From IMG/VR virus record IMGVR_UViG_3300024265_000051, positions 1 to 60,771 of that record: a stretch of 60,771 bases of DNA, one strand, 5' to 3'. The translations under genes were made by a program, and so were the position numbers. The DNA comes from a virus. The notes under the pieces are model-generated. The model was not told where the DNA came from and did not search any database. It saw nothing but the letters and a program-made list of their open reading frames with translations. This document shows positions 50,501-57,887 of this stretch, piece after piece (position 1 is the stretch's first letter; each line of letters begins with the position of its first letter).

Positions 50501-51664
50501 GTCGGAATAACAAGTAATTTGACAGTAACGCTAGATGTCAACATAAACGATGATTTATCCGTGGCCGATAATCTTAATGTCGGCACATCAGCGACTGCAA
50601 CGGGCGGCGATTCATTTGCGTCTGGAACATTGTCTGATGCTTCTGGTTCTGACTCTTGTGCAATTGGAAACAGTGCAGAGGCGAATGCTTTTAGGTCAAT
50701 CGCAATAGGAAACGATGCGACAGCTAGTTCGAGTGCTGCTATAGCTATTGGTGATACAACGGTTGCAAGTGGCGCAAGTTCTTTATCCCTTGGGGCTGGT
50801 AATAATGCATCTGGTTCAAGTGCTATTGTTTTGGGCAATAATTCAGGTGCAACCGCTACTGATTCCATGGCTTTGGGAGAAGGCGCAATATCTTCAAATG
50901 AGAATAGCGTTGTGTGGTCTGACGGCACTGCGCAAACTAGCTCTCTTGACGATCAGTGGACTTCGAGATTTGCGAGTGGATACAGAATTCTAGGTGCTGG
51001 TCCAATTACTCTTGATGGAAGCGTGCTTTCTAACTACGTAGCAGGCGCAGGATCTATAACCACTAACACACCTACAGACGGACAAATCGCTAAATGGAAT
51101 GCAACGGATCAAAGATGGCAGGCTGCTGCGGCAACGGCTTCATCGGGCGGTCCACTTGATAGCAGGGCTCAAACAAATAATGTGAACGGCAATAATTTTT
51201 CCTATACTAACATAAATGATCTTGCATCTACAAATGTTTCATTAACTCAGCCTCCATTTTTCACTGTGCATATGTCTACACAACAAAATATTACAAATGC
51301 AATAGCGACCAGAATGGAGGCAGATTTAATTATAGATGATAATTACTCTGGCTATGATACGAATTTATTTAGGTATAATCCTCAAGTGCCGGGAAGTTAT
51401 CATTTTGTCGCTAATATCAGGATGGATGCTGTTGCAGATCAAGCTTGGTGTTGGATCGCGCTATACAAAGCGGGTGCCATACAAAATCCATCTATGGCCA
51501 GGGTTACAGCTTCGGGTAGTTCTTTTAATACGCTGAGGGCAGTTTACTGCATGCATCTAGCAACTAATGAGTATATTGAGGTATTCCTTTTTAATAATGA
51601 TTCTACTGTCAGGGTGGCAAATGAAGCATTTGCATTATTCCAAGGCCATTACATAGGGGAGTGA
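47597..51664 (+). CDS. Signal-peptide tail-fibre/adhesin with YadA-like head repeats, 1355 aa
   Basis: M-K-K-Q-F-I-F-A-L-C-F-I-A-C-S-F-C-Y-S-A gives a signal peptide. The middle has phage-fibre modules (I-T-N-G-Q-V-V-Y-V-T-G). Residues about 1015-1105 hold short repeats of the S-x-A-I-G-x-x-A type, the YadA/Hep_Hag head of trimeric adhesins. The C-terminus may be a knob. DNA composition changes inside the gene near 48250, with more G and C after it, so it looks mosaic. Most likely receptor-binding fibre or exported adhesin. GGAAGGAG start. Confidence 0.7.
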   Translation: MKKQFIFALCFIACSFCYSAPPTKPINANFQLTGQQWDLRTKVGNTPNIVATMYDGDDLWDATGWTFTFKFGRNRNSDNMVSIAGVVTSNTVSFQAMTNTFGSPIEKWYCAITASHTNNYVNSDPEGIITIKRAPEVDSGTLSFVRSINPSLYTFSGSTATWPFLSDQDGSAVGDLTYFNGTNWISISAGTSGYILLSQGLAAPIWTNITSVVNINGGDGIDVTVSGGTNTIAVDATVIRRDGIIDFTGDQDHGSNAVTGVEYQDFEPLSADPAHQAGRVFYNATDDSWKMYFESSEVTMNVGEELWFPGRNNTGSTITNGQVVYVTGQIGQKETVALARANNETTAKALAFATEEILNNENGKCTIFGSVGGLNTTAIGSNSGSDLFLSATTFGLAQTNAPTGETNYIVRLGKLGIINPVTGNVNINIHPAIMANEIFGLNSEIAASQAFTNLEAQVTANLDTNTIQQNLILTNQFWISANSDSNAVNTSGVANNIATNLDQWVIIYSNQANIAILDTNTWKISESNTAAAGTTNTHATSKFRSGTETANGYSDLALETFNVGTNSVINVVDGVNPQDAATISQISTVRQLLNAMPTNRPVLTYSSDGTNVTIAVTTTDGSGSFDVFFDDTLVQFATPINLTLTPGTTNSLQMNYVYALAGGVTNGTTFPTGEYSPMFDIGLLDALFTQNTGLYSIRRHTDEVSGPNGDDRSAVQRLMHRVRLEPSRWLEGGDLAAVVTTQGGANDDVYLTITAGISAQLHEQTFPAVTATNGSVFYIIDNHPDGKQMITNLNQITVDANSNAVLSSSVSYFNVVVMKHVSSGTTGSVGEVHLNLSTDDYASQANAQQDVNQHAVYSVSDPRLPGQFIVVGFATLHRTPAGGGTFDVTITPKLGTSVGSAGGGASSPEAKVNFTDAELTIFDAVAPTNIIRFNADATGGDMTYTMPEANGGAGTVALTTQDETFDADVGITSNLTVTLDVNINDDLSVADNLNVGTSATATGGDSFASGTLSDASGSDSCAIGNSAEANAFRSIAIGNDATASSSAAIAIGDTTVASGASSLSLGAGNNASGSSAIVLGNNSGATATDSMALGEGAISSNENSVVWSDGTAQTSSLDDQWTSRFASGYRILGAGPITLDGSVLSNYVAGAGSITTNTPTDGQIAKWNATDQRWQAAAATASSGGPLDSRAQTNNVNGNNFSYTNINDLASTNVSLTQPPFFTVHMSTQQNITNAIATRMEADLIIDDNYSGYDTNLFRYNPQVPGSYHFVANIRMDAVADQAWCWIALYKAGAIQNPSMARVTASGSSFNTLRAVYCMHLATNEYIEVFLFNNDSTVRVANEAFALFQGHYIGE

Positions 51665-51665
51665 T

Positions 51666-51983
51666 ATGCATAGATACATAATTTCTTTTATAGTTTTATT
51701 TTTGGCCTTCGCAGCATATGCCGCAACTCCAGACGGCAAAGTACTGTGCGCAAACGAGGCCACAGCCAACAGCATACTAGCTGAACTCAATGCACTTCAC
51801 GGCCTCTCTCCGTCTACACCGCGTAAGATCATGGCGGGCAAACCAAAGACTACGTTTAGCACCGTGAAGGCCGTGCTTGATGATGACAATATCCCGACAG
51901 GGCAATACATGTTTATTGTTAGAGGATATTGCTATCATCTGCTTAACCAGCGGGCGAAAGATTCATGGGTGGCTAATGAGTAA
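51666..51983 (+). CDS. Secreted small protein, 105 aa
   Basis: Signal peptide M-H-R-Y-I-I-S-F-I-V-L-F-L-A-F-A-A-Y-A with a classic A-Y-A cleavage site, then a small alpha/beta domain with two Cys (V-L-C-A and Y-C-Y-H). AGGGGAG upstream. The next gene starts inside it. Could be a fibre accessory or a periplasmic chaperone for the adhesin; not shown. Confidence 0.6.
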   Translation: MHRYIISFIVLFLAFAAYAATPDGKVLCANEATANSILAELNALHGLSPSTPRKIMAGKPKTTFSTVKAVLDDDNIPTGQYMFIVRGYCYHLLNQRAKDSWVANE

Positions 51984-53238
51984 AAAGCTTATAGTACTTT
52001 TTTCTCTGCTTGTACATGTGGGTTATGTTCATAGCTATGAATACTCTATCGTGACAACGAATCGTATATGGTCAGATACGAATAATTGGACATCTGGAGT
52101 GGGTTTTCCTGATGATCCTACAGCGATTGCCACAAATAATACTGGGGCAGATTTATTTTTGTCTGAAGATATAACTATTTCCACATACATAAAAACCGCC
52201 GGCGGAAATAATGATATGGACCAAGAGGGTTTCAAATTTACTTATACGGGTTTGGGTATGAATGGTTTAACTGTATCCAACAGTTATGGGTCTATTATTT
52301 CGCACAAAGGCGGTATGATTGTTTTTGGCACAAATACACTTTCTTATATTAAGCCTAACTCCGAATTACGCGCATTCGCATCAATAACCAATATTACATT
52401 TTCTGGCGATTTATGTTTTTTCAGTGATAGAACAAACACAACGCTAACCGGGGGCGCAGATTTTCGTTTTGATGATACCGATAATTTTCATGGGACTGGA
52501 GATATAATCGCTTCTAATGCAATCATAAGATTTCAGGACGAACAAGACGATAACTGGTCAGGCAATCTACGTCTAGATGATGCCGCTATCAACGTTGAGG
52601 CCAACAGCGGGGTTTGGAAAAACACCATAATTCTCGGCATAGGCGGCGGCACGATAGGACAGAACTCGCAGAATGACCAGAATACATTTGCCTCTACAAT
52701 TAGCGGTGTGGGAGATTTACGTATACACCGTCGCAACGGATCTAATACAGGTAAAGAAACGTCTCTTACGACATCCAATAGTTACGGCGGTGCCACGCTT
52801 CTCATCGGTGGAGAAGGTTCCGGCGGTTTGGGATGGGGGCTAATTGCCGCAAAGGCTCCTGGTTGCCTGAGGAATGACGTGACGATTGATCCGTATGCCC
52901 GGCTACAATTATTTACCAATAATGTTTTTGATGTCAGTGCAACTGTCAATTTAGAGTCAAGCACAAATCTGCAAAATACCGCTGTGATCAGATTCATGAA
53001 TGCAAACTCGGGGCAAACAATAGCATCGCTGGAAATAGACGGCTGGCCGCAACGGTCCGGTACCTATGGTGCTATTGATTCTGGCGCAAAATTCCAAAGC
53101 GATATTTTCTTTGTCGGTACTGATGCAGTCTTGACGGTAACGGGCGTTATACCTAGAAAAATATTTATAACAGGCAGCAAGGTTTGGCGGACTGGCGGCA
53201 AAGAGTTTTTGACGCATCCCAATACCATTAAGGAATGA
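51976..53238 (+). CDS. Autotransporter-strand-like secreted protein, 420 aa
   Basis: Start at ATG 51976 (M-S-K-K-L-I-V-L-F), 8-base overlap with the gene before. Signal peptide ends V-H-S near residue 19. The mature part is a Gly/Asn/Thr-rich beta-helix with W-S-D-T-N-N-W near the start, N-S-Y-G-G-A-T repeats and a G-T-Y-G-A-I-D-S-G-A-K-F end. This closely follows autotransporter-associated beta-strand proteins, common in PVC bacteria. Likely a virion spike or an exported host-like surface protein, possibly host-derived. Confidence 0.65.
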   Translation: MSKKLIVLFSLLVHVGYVHSYEYSIVTTNRIWSDTNNWTSGVGFPDDPTAIATNNTGADLFLSEDITISTYIKTAGGNNDMDQEGFKFTYTGLGMNGLTVSNSYGSIISHKGGMIVFGTNTLSYIKPNSELRAFASITNITFSGDLCFFSDRTNTTLTGGADFRFDDTDNFHGTGDIIASNAIIRFQDEQDDNWSGNLRLDDAAINVEANSGVWKNTIILGIGGGTIGQNSQNDQNTFASTISGVGDLRIHRRNGSNTGKETSLTTSNSYGGATLLIGGEGSGGLGWGLIAAKAPGCLRNDVTIDPYARLQLFTNNVFDVSATVNLESSTNLQNTAVIRFMNANSGQTIASLEIDGWPQRSGTYGAIDSGAKFQSDIFFVGTDAVLTVTGVIPRKIFITGSKVWRTGGKEFLTHPNTIKE

Positions 53239-53239
53239 T

Positions 53240-53593
53240 ATGAAAAAAGAGGGGGATAATAAAATGGGAGTATTATCAGCAGAACAAATGCATGACAAGG
53301 TTTGTGAGCCTAAATTTGAAGCCTATGAAAAAGACCAGGAAGAAATAAAAATAATATTAAAGAAAACTCATAAAGCATTATGCGAATCAAATGGAAAGCC
53401 ATCTGTTTTAGCTAGGCTAAATAAATTAGAGGAACAGATAGATATTGGTGGCAAGAAGATGTGGGGAATAGTTTTCAAGCCTATAGAATCTCGGGATATA
53501 CCTAGAATAATCGTAGCATTAGGCATGACTATTATTCTGCTTGATTTTGCAGGAGTGCCTATAAAGGAATGGATATCTTTACTGAGAAAATAA
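53240..53593 (+). CDS. Putative holin-like or membrane-tethered protein, 117 aa
   Basis: A coiled-coil-like N-terminus (K-F-E-A-Y-E-K-D-Q-E-E-I-K) and a single C-terminal hydrophobic helix (I-I-V-A-L-G-M-T-I-I-L-L-D-F). This order is seen in some one-pass holin or spanin-like proteins, and the next gene is a DUF1353 family protein, which often travels with lysis genes. ATG 53264 with GAGGGGG before it is an alternative start (109 aa). Confidence 0.5.
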   Translation: MKKEGDNKMGVLSAEQMHDKVCEPKFEAYEKDQEEIKIILKKTHKALCESNGKPSVLARLNKLEEQIDIGGKKMWGIVFKPIESRDIPRIIVALGMTIILLDFAGVPIKEWISLLRK

Positions 53594-53594
53594 T

Positions 53595-54023
53595 ATGAAA
53601 TATATTCATTACAGAGGCGGGTACAAGTATCAGTTAGTAAGTGATTACAGCGTTATCATATCTATAAAACATGAAACAGACATTTATTCTCCTGATGGAT
53701 TTATAAAATTATCTAAAGATGGTATACTTGATATTAAAAGAGGATATGCGTGGGACGGTCCTTCAGGCCCTGCAATTGATACCAAAACATTCATGAGGGG
53801 ATCTTTAGTGCATGATGCTCTTTATCAGTTAATGAGAGAAGATTTAATTGATAAAAATATATACAGAAAAGAAGCTGACAAAATACTATTTAAGATATGC
53901 AGGGAAGACGGAATGATACTTATTAGAGCTTCATGGGTGTATACTGCTGTTGCATTAGGTGCGAAATGTGCTGCAGATCCTTGCAGTAAAAGGAGTATAA
54001 TAACAGCTCCAGAAACAAAATAA
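53595..54023 (+). CDS. DUF1353-family phage protein, 142 aa
   Basis: G-Y-A-W-D-G-P-S-G-P, then S-L-V-H-D-A-L-Y-Q-L and R-K-E-A-D-K-I-L matches the DUF1353 family. Its His-Asp pattern (L-V-H-D-A-L-Y) resembles an enzyme active site, but its role is not established. Often near holin or endolysin genes. No separate endolysin is seen here. Confidence 0.75.
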   Translation: MKYIHYRGGYKYQLVSDYSVIISIKHETDIYSPDGFIKLSKDGILDIKRGYAWDGPSGPAIDTKTFMRGSLVHDALYQLMREDLIDKNIYRKEADKILFKICREDGMILIRASWVYTAVALGAKCAADPCSKRSIITAPETK

Positions 54024-54049
54024 TATGCTTGGATGATTAAATCAAAAGA

Positions 54050-54070
54050 CCTATAATATTAAATATTAGG
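54050..54070. terminator. Weak AT hairpin
   Basis: CCTATAATATT followed by AAATATTAGG forms a weak stem, with AAAA before and TTTT after, in the 66-base gap between the DUF1353 gene and the adaptor gene. Could act as a modest terminator on either strand. Confidence 0.3.
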
Positions 54071-54095
54071 ATTTTACAAAAAGAAAGGCATGTTT

Positions 54096-55007
54096 ATGCA
54101 GTTATATAAAGCTTTTATTGATGAAATACTTACTGATGTTACAGGTGTTAATGATGATGATCTCAGGGAAAGAGTCGAGCTTCTTACAGGAACAATGTAC
54201 GAAAGAATAGTCAAAGAGATAAGTATATCAAATTTTAGGACAAATCTTGATTTAGATTTTACAGATATAGGAGAAAATGGAATCATATTGCCGTCTAATC
54301 TGTTTGGAATAGATGCAATAAAGGACGAAACTAATAATATAGAATTTATCTTAAGGAATAGTAGCGCAATAGAAGTTGATGAATACGCTTACAAAGCTTA
54401 TACATATCATCCATCTCAAGATCCTTTGTATTATTTTCAAGATCTATTGATAAATTCAGGTGGTACTACTTTTGAGTCTGACGATTTAGCAGCTATAGTA
54501 GCCGGTGGAGTTAGCGTTGTTGATGAATGGATACGCATTGGGGGAGAAAACGGTTATTATCAGATAACAGAAGAAGCAGCAAATGTATTTACAATATCTC
54601 CTAAGTATTACGGACGAGATAGGAGTGATGAAATTTTTGTTGTACGCCCTCCAGAAACGAACTATCTTGTTATTTTAGATCCTAATGATATAAAATTGCA
54701 GGACAGAGAGATAACACTTTATTACTGGACTGCTCCAAGACCACTTACAAAAGATACAGATACTATACTATTGGCAGACACAAAGCTTCTGAAACTTAAA
54801 GTATTAAGAGAAATGCCTGAAGCAAAGAAAAGAAGACCTGTATCAGATAGTGAGATAAGAGAAGCACGGTCAGCACTTATAAAACTAAATCCTTCTGATC
54901 CTAGAACGCAAAGCCCTAGAGATAAGCACAATAGATTGTTTGACTTCAGGACAAACATGTACACAGGAAGAGGTAGAAATGTCCAGAGAACTACTCCCAA
55001 CTTCTAG
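54096..55007 (+). CDS. Head-tail adaptor-like protein, 303 aa
   Basis: Start at ATG 54096, where AAAGG has better spacing than at 54090. The N-terminal helical part (F-I-D-E-I-L-T-D-V-T-G) and C-terminal L-Y-Y-W-T-A-P-R-P-L ... L-L-K-L-K-V-L-R-E-M resemble adaptor proteins that join portal and tail in short-tailed phages. The middle region is beta-rich. Overlaps the next gene by 29 bases. Confidence 0.55.
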   Translation: MQLYKAFIDEILTDVTGVNDDDLRERVELLTGTMYERIVKEISISNFRTNLDLDFTDIGENGIILPSNLFGIDAIKDETNNIEFILRNSSAIEVDEYAYKAYTYHPSQDPLYYFQDLLINSGGTTFESDDLAAIVAGGVSVVDEWIRIGGENGYYQITEEAANVFTISPKYYGRDRSDEIFVVRPPETNYLVILDPNDIKLQDREITLYYWTAPRPLTKDTDTILLADTKLLKLKVLREMPEAKKRRPVSDSEIREARSALIKLNPSDPRTQSPRDKHNRLFDFRTNMYTGRGRNVQRTTPNF

Positions 55008-57165
55008 CATTGAAGCTAACAAAATAAGAGAAAAGCTTAAGGATTCTGCTTCTGAATTTTTCATAAATGAAGATAATGTAACTGTTTCTGTAGATGGTGA
55101 TTCTCAGTTCACAAGATTATGGCAGTTAGGCGTAAAGGATGAATTTTCTCAGATAAGATATTTCCTTGATAGGTATACTGATGTAAAAAATAGCAATGCT
55201 TCAAAATTCGTAGTAGATCCGAAAGTAGGCAACACAGTTTTAAAAGGAAGATATAGACAAGCATTTGTAAGGAGAATTGAAAGGCTTGATCGGGGCACTA
55301 CTACTTACTGGGTAGCTCAGACATTAAGGCAAGGATGGGCTCTAGAGCTAGATTGGGAAGAGGCAAGGCTTTCTAAAGGTAATGACCTTCCAGGCAATGC
55401 TACTGGAACAGGAAACGAAACAAGCGATAGTCCAGAGAAGTATATATATGCAGAATTTAGCGGAGTATCTAATTCTGCGGTTCAAAGCTTTATGGCTAGC
55501 CTTTCTACAATTTACAATACTGTGATAATAGAGACTATGGAATATGGTAATAACTGGCACCTTGTACAGGCATTTCATGAAAAGCAAGATGATGGTAGTT
55601 CTACAATTACTGTCAAGTTGGCAAGACCACAATACACATTAGAGGCGTTTAGTAATGTTGGAGGATCGAGAGAAACAGACGATCTTTACTTATGGAACGT
55701 ACCAAAAGACTTAGCTCAGACAATTATAAATGCAAATGAAGCAGCTGGCAAAACTGCAAGACCTATGTACAGAGGAGAACTTGTAGATATTATTATAACT
55801 ACTGCTGTTTTTGATGATCTTGTAGCAAGATATGATTCATTAGAAACTCATCTAACAGAAGAAGACACTATAATATATGAGAATAAATCAACTCCTATTG
55901 ATGCTCTTGATTCCAGGGGGCAAGGATCAATCTACAGGGCTACTAATTCATTCAATTCTGTTGGTGGTTACGATGCTAGACTTGTATATACAAAAAGCAA
56001 AGCTGATATAATTGAATTTGCCTCCATGTCTTCAGCATTCAAAGCAATACAATCAACAATATACAAAAACTCAAACACGTCAATATCGGCCCCGGCTAAT
56101 TCAGGTTCAGGAATATATAGAGCTGCACAAAGCATAAATGAGGATGGAACTTACGATGGTAGGCAACAGTATACATACGGAACAGGTGCAGGCGTATACG
56201 AATATAAGTCATTAGATTCAGCATTAATGGAAGAGACCGAAACTATATATAAAGATAGCAATAATGCTATATCTGCAGATGATGATGTTCAGGGAGGGAT
56301 TTATAGAGCAAGTAATTCCATGACTGAAGATGGGCTTTATAATTCTAGAAAAATATACAGAGCAAGTGTTGAAAATGATGTAACCATAAATAGCCTTAAC
56401 TCTGCATTCAAGACTCAAAAATCAAGGATATATAAAAACAGCAGGACTCCTATATCTGCACCTTCTCCTTCTGGAGGCGCATCAATTTATCAGGCAACTA
56501 ATTCATTCAACCTTGATGGAACTTATGATGGACGTATAGCTTGGACTGAAAGTAACAATTCAGGAGTATACGAGTTTTCATCTACAAATACTTATCTGAA
56601 TGGTAATTTATCAACGATATATAAAAACGTTAGTAATCCAATAGCTGCAGAAGATAATTTACTAGGCGGTGTTTATCAAGCTTCAAATTCTATGCTTGAA
56701 GACGGAACATATAATGCAAACAGTGTTTATGCAGGAAGTAAAGCTGCTGCTCATTATTCTTACTGGCCTACAAGATACGGAGATGGGGAAGCTTATATAT
56801 ATAAGAATTGGAGATCTGCTATAAATTTCTCTTCGTTCCTTAATTCTGACAAGAGTAATAATGTATCACCATCTATTAATATTGACGGAACAAATAATTA
56901 TACTATCACAAGAACTCCTTATGTAGGAAGCGGTTCTACAGATTTTTGGGATGACTTCAGATACAAGTTTAGATATTATAGCACTGGAATAGCTAGCAGT
57001 ATTGGTGTGTATATATATCATACAAGAGATCTTGAAACTGCTGAAACCTGGCTTGCTCTCGCACATGCAGACGGAACGCTTGGAGGCAATAATTTAATAG
57101 CAGCTAATATGGATCATGCAGGGAAAGGAAGATTTGCTGCTCATTATAGATCTAAAATAACATGA
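54979..57165 (+). CDS. Tail protein with about 62-aa tandem repeats, 728 aa
   Basis: Start at ATG 54979 with GGAAGAGG. The first 300 residues look like a tail-tube or hub-like domain. From about residue 295 to 600 there are five to six units of about 62 residues, each with I-Y-K-N-S then I-x-A, G-I-Y-R-A-x-N-S and D-G-T-Y-D-x-R. The repeat probably forms a beta-rich fibre or spike. ATGA overlap with the next gene. Confidence 0.6.
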   Translation: MSRELLPTSSIEANKIREKLKDSASEFFINEDNVTVSVDGDSQFTRLWQLGVKDEFSQIRYFLDRYTDVKNSNASKFVVDPKVGNTVLKGRYRQAFVRRIERLDRGTTTYWVAQTLRQGWALELDWEEARLSKGNDLPGNATGTGNETSDSPEKYIYAEFSGVSNSAVQSFMASLSTIYNTVIIETMEYGNNWHLVQAFHEKQDDGSSTITVKLARPQYTLEAFSNVGGSRETDDLYLWNVPKDLAQTIINANEAAGKTARPMYRGELVDIIITTAVFDDLVARYDSLETHLTEEDTIIYENKSTPIDALDSRGQGSIYRATNSFNSVGGYDARLVYTKSKADIIEFASMSSAFKAIQSTIYKNSNTSISAPANSGSGIYRAAQSINEDGTYDGRQQYTYGTGAGVYEYKSLDSALMEETETIYKDSNNAISADDDVQGGIYRASNSMTEDGLYNSRKIYRASVENDVTINSLNSAFKTQKSRIYKNSRTPISAPSPSGGASIYQATNSFNLDGTYDGRIAWTESNNSGVYEFSSTNTYLNGNLSTIYKNVSNPIAAEDNLLGGVYQASNSMLEDGTYNANSVYAGSKAAAHYSYWPTRYGDGEAYIYKNWRSAINFSSFLNSDKSNNVSPSINIDGTNNYTITRTPYVGSGSTDFWDDFRYKFRYYSTGIASSIGVYIYHTRDLETAETWLALAHADGTLGGNNLIAANMDHAGKGRFAAHYRSKIT

Positions 57166-57887
57166 GTGATAACTTAACATTAGTAGATGAAAGAAACATG
57201 TCTGAAGCTAAAGGAGAATTATCATCCCTAACTTCTAAACTTGGAGAAAATAAAGAAGAAAACCAAATCCTTATTGAAACTTCAAGAAAAAGTAAATCTG
57301 AATTATTCAGAGAAAAATACTTTCCTGAAAATATTTTTGAAGCAACTACAGAGGAAGATAATGAAATAGAAGTAGAAATTGATATTGGCAATGCAGTAGA
57401 TATTCCTATCACACCAATAGAAGACATTACAACTCCTGCTATTGAGGTGGCTACTGCATTGCCGTTACCTGGCGAAATCACATCATCTAGACTAAATGAT
57501 ATAGAATCAAGGCTTGATAATGTAGAAGACGATGATATCCCATTTACTGTACCTGTTGAAGAAGTAATACCATCTTCAGGAGTTACAACGCTTAAACACT
57601 CTTTAAGCGGCACTACATGCACAATATCAGCAGGACGTATAAGATTAGGTGATACAACAATAATTTTTTCAGAAGACTCTGTGACTCTTACGGGTAGTGT
57701 AGAGGAGGTTTACATAAGTGTAGATATAAACAATGATTCAGCAACATTGTTACATGCATCAAGCGTATCAGACAATAATGCTGACACATTCTATATTCCT
57801 CTTGTCCAGTTTTTAGCAGTAGGAGCTGATTATATAATGACAGATATTAGACATGAGGGTGACTATAATGCGTTTGCTACTATATAG
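57162..57887 (+). CDS. Hypothetical coiled-coil and beta-domain protein, 241 aa
   Basis: Coiled-coil-like N-terminus (S-L-T-S-K-L-G-E-N-K-E-E-N), acidic middle, then a beta domain with T-T-C-T-I-S-A-G-R-I-R-L-G-D. Between the repeat tail protein and a signal-peptide protein; likely structural. No signal peptide. Confidence 0.5.
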   Translation: MSDNLTLVDERNMSEAKGELSSLTSKLGENKEENQILIETSRKSKSELFREKYFPENIFEATTEEDNEIEVEIDIGNAVDIPITPIEDITTPAIEVATALPLPGEITSSRLNDIESRLDNVEDDDIPFTVPVEEVIPSSGVTTLKHSLSGTTCTISAGRIRLGDTTIIFSEDSVTLTGSVEEVYISVDINNDSATLLHASSVSDNNADTFYIPLVQFLAVGADYIMTDIRHEGDYNAFATI

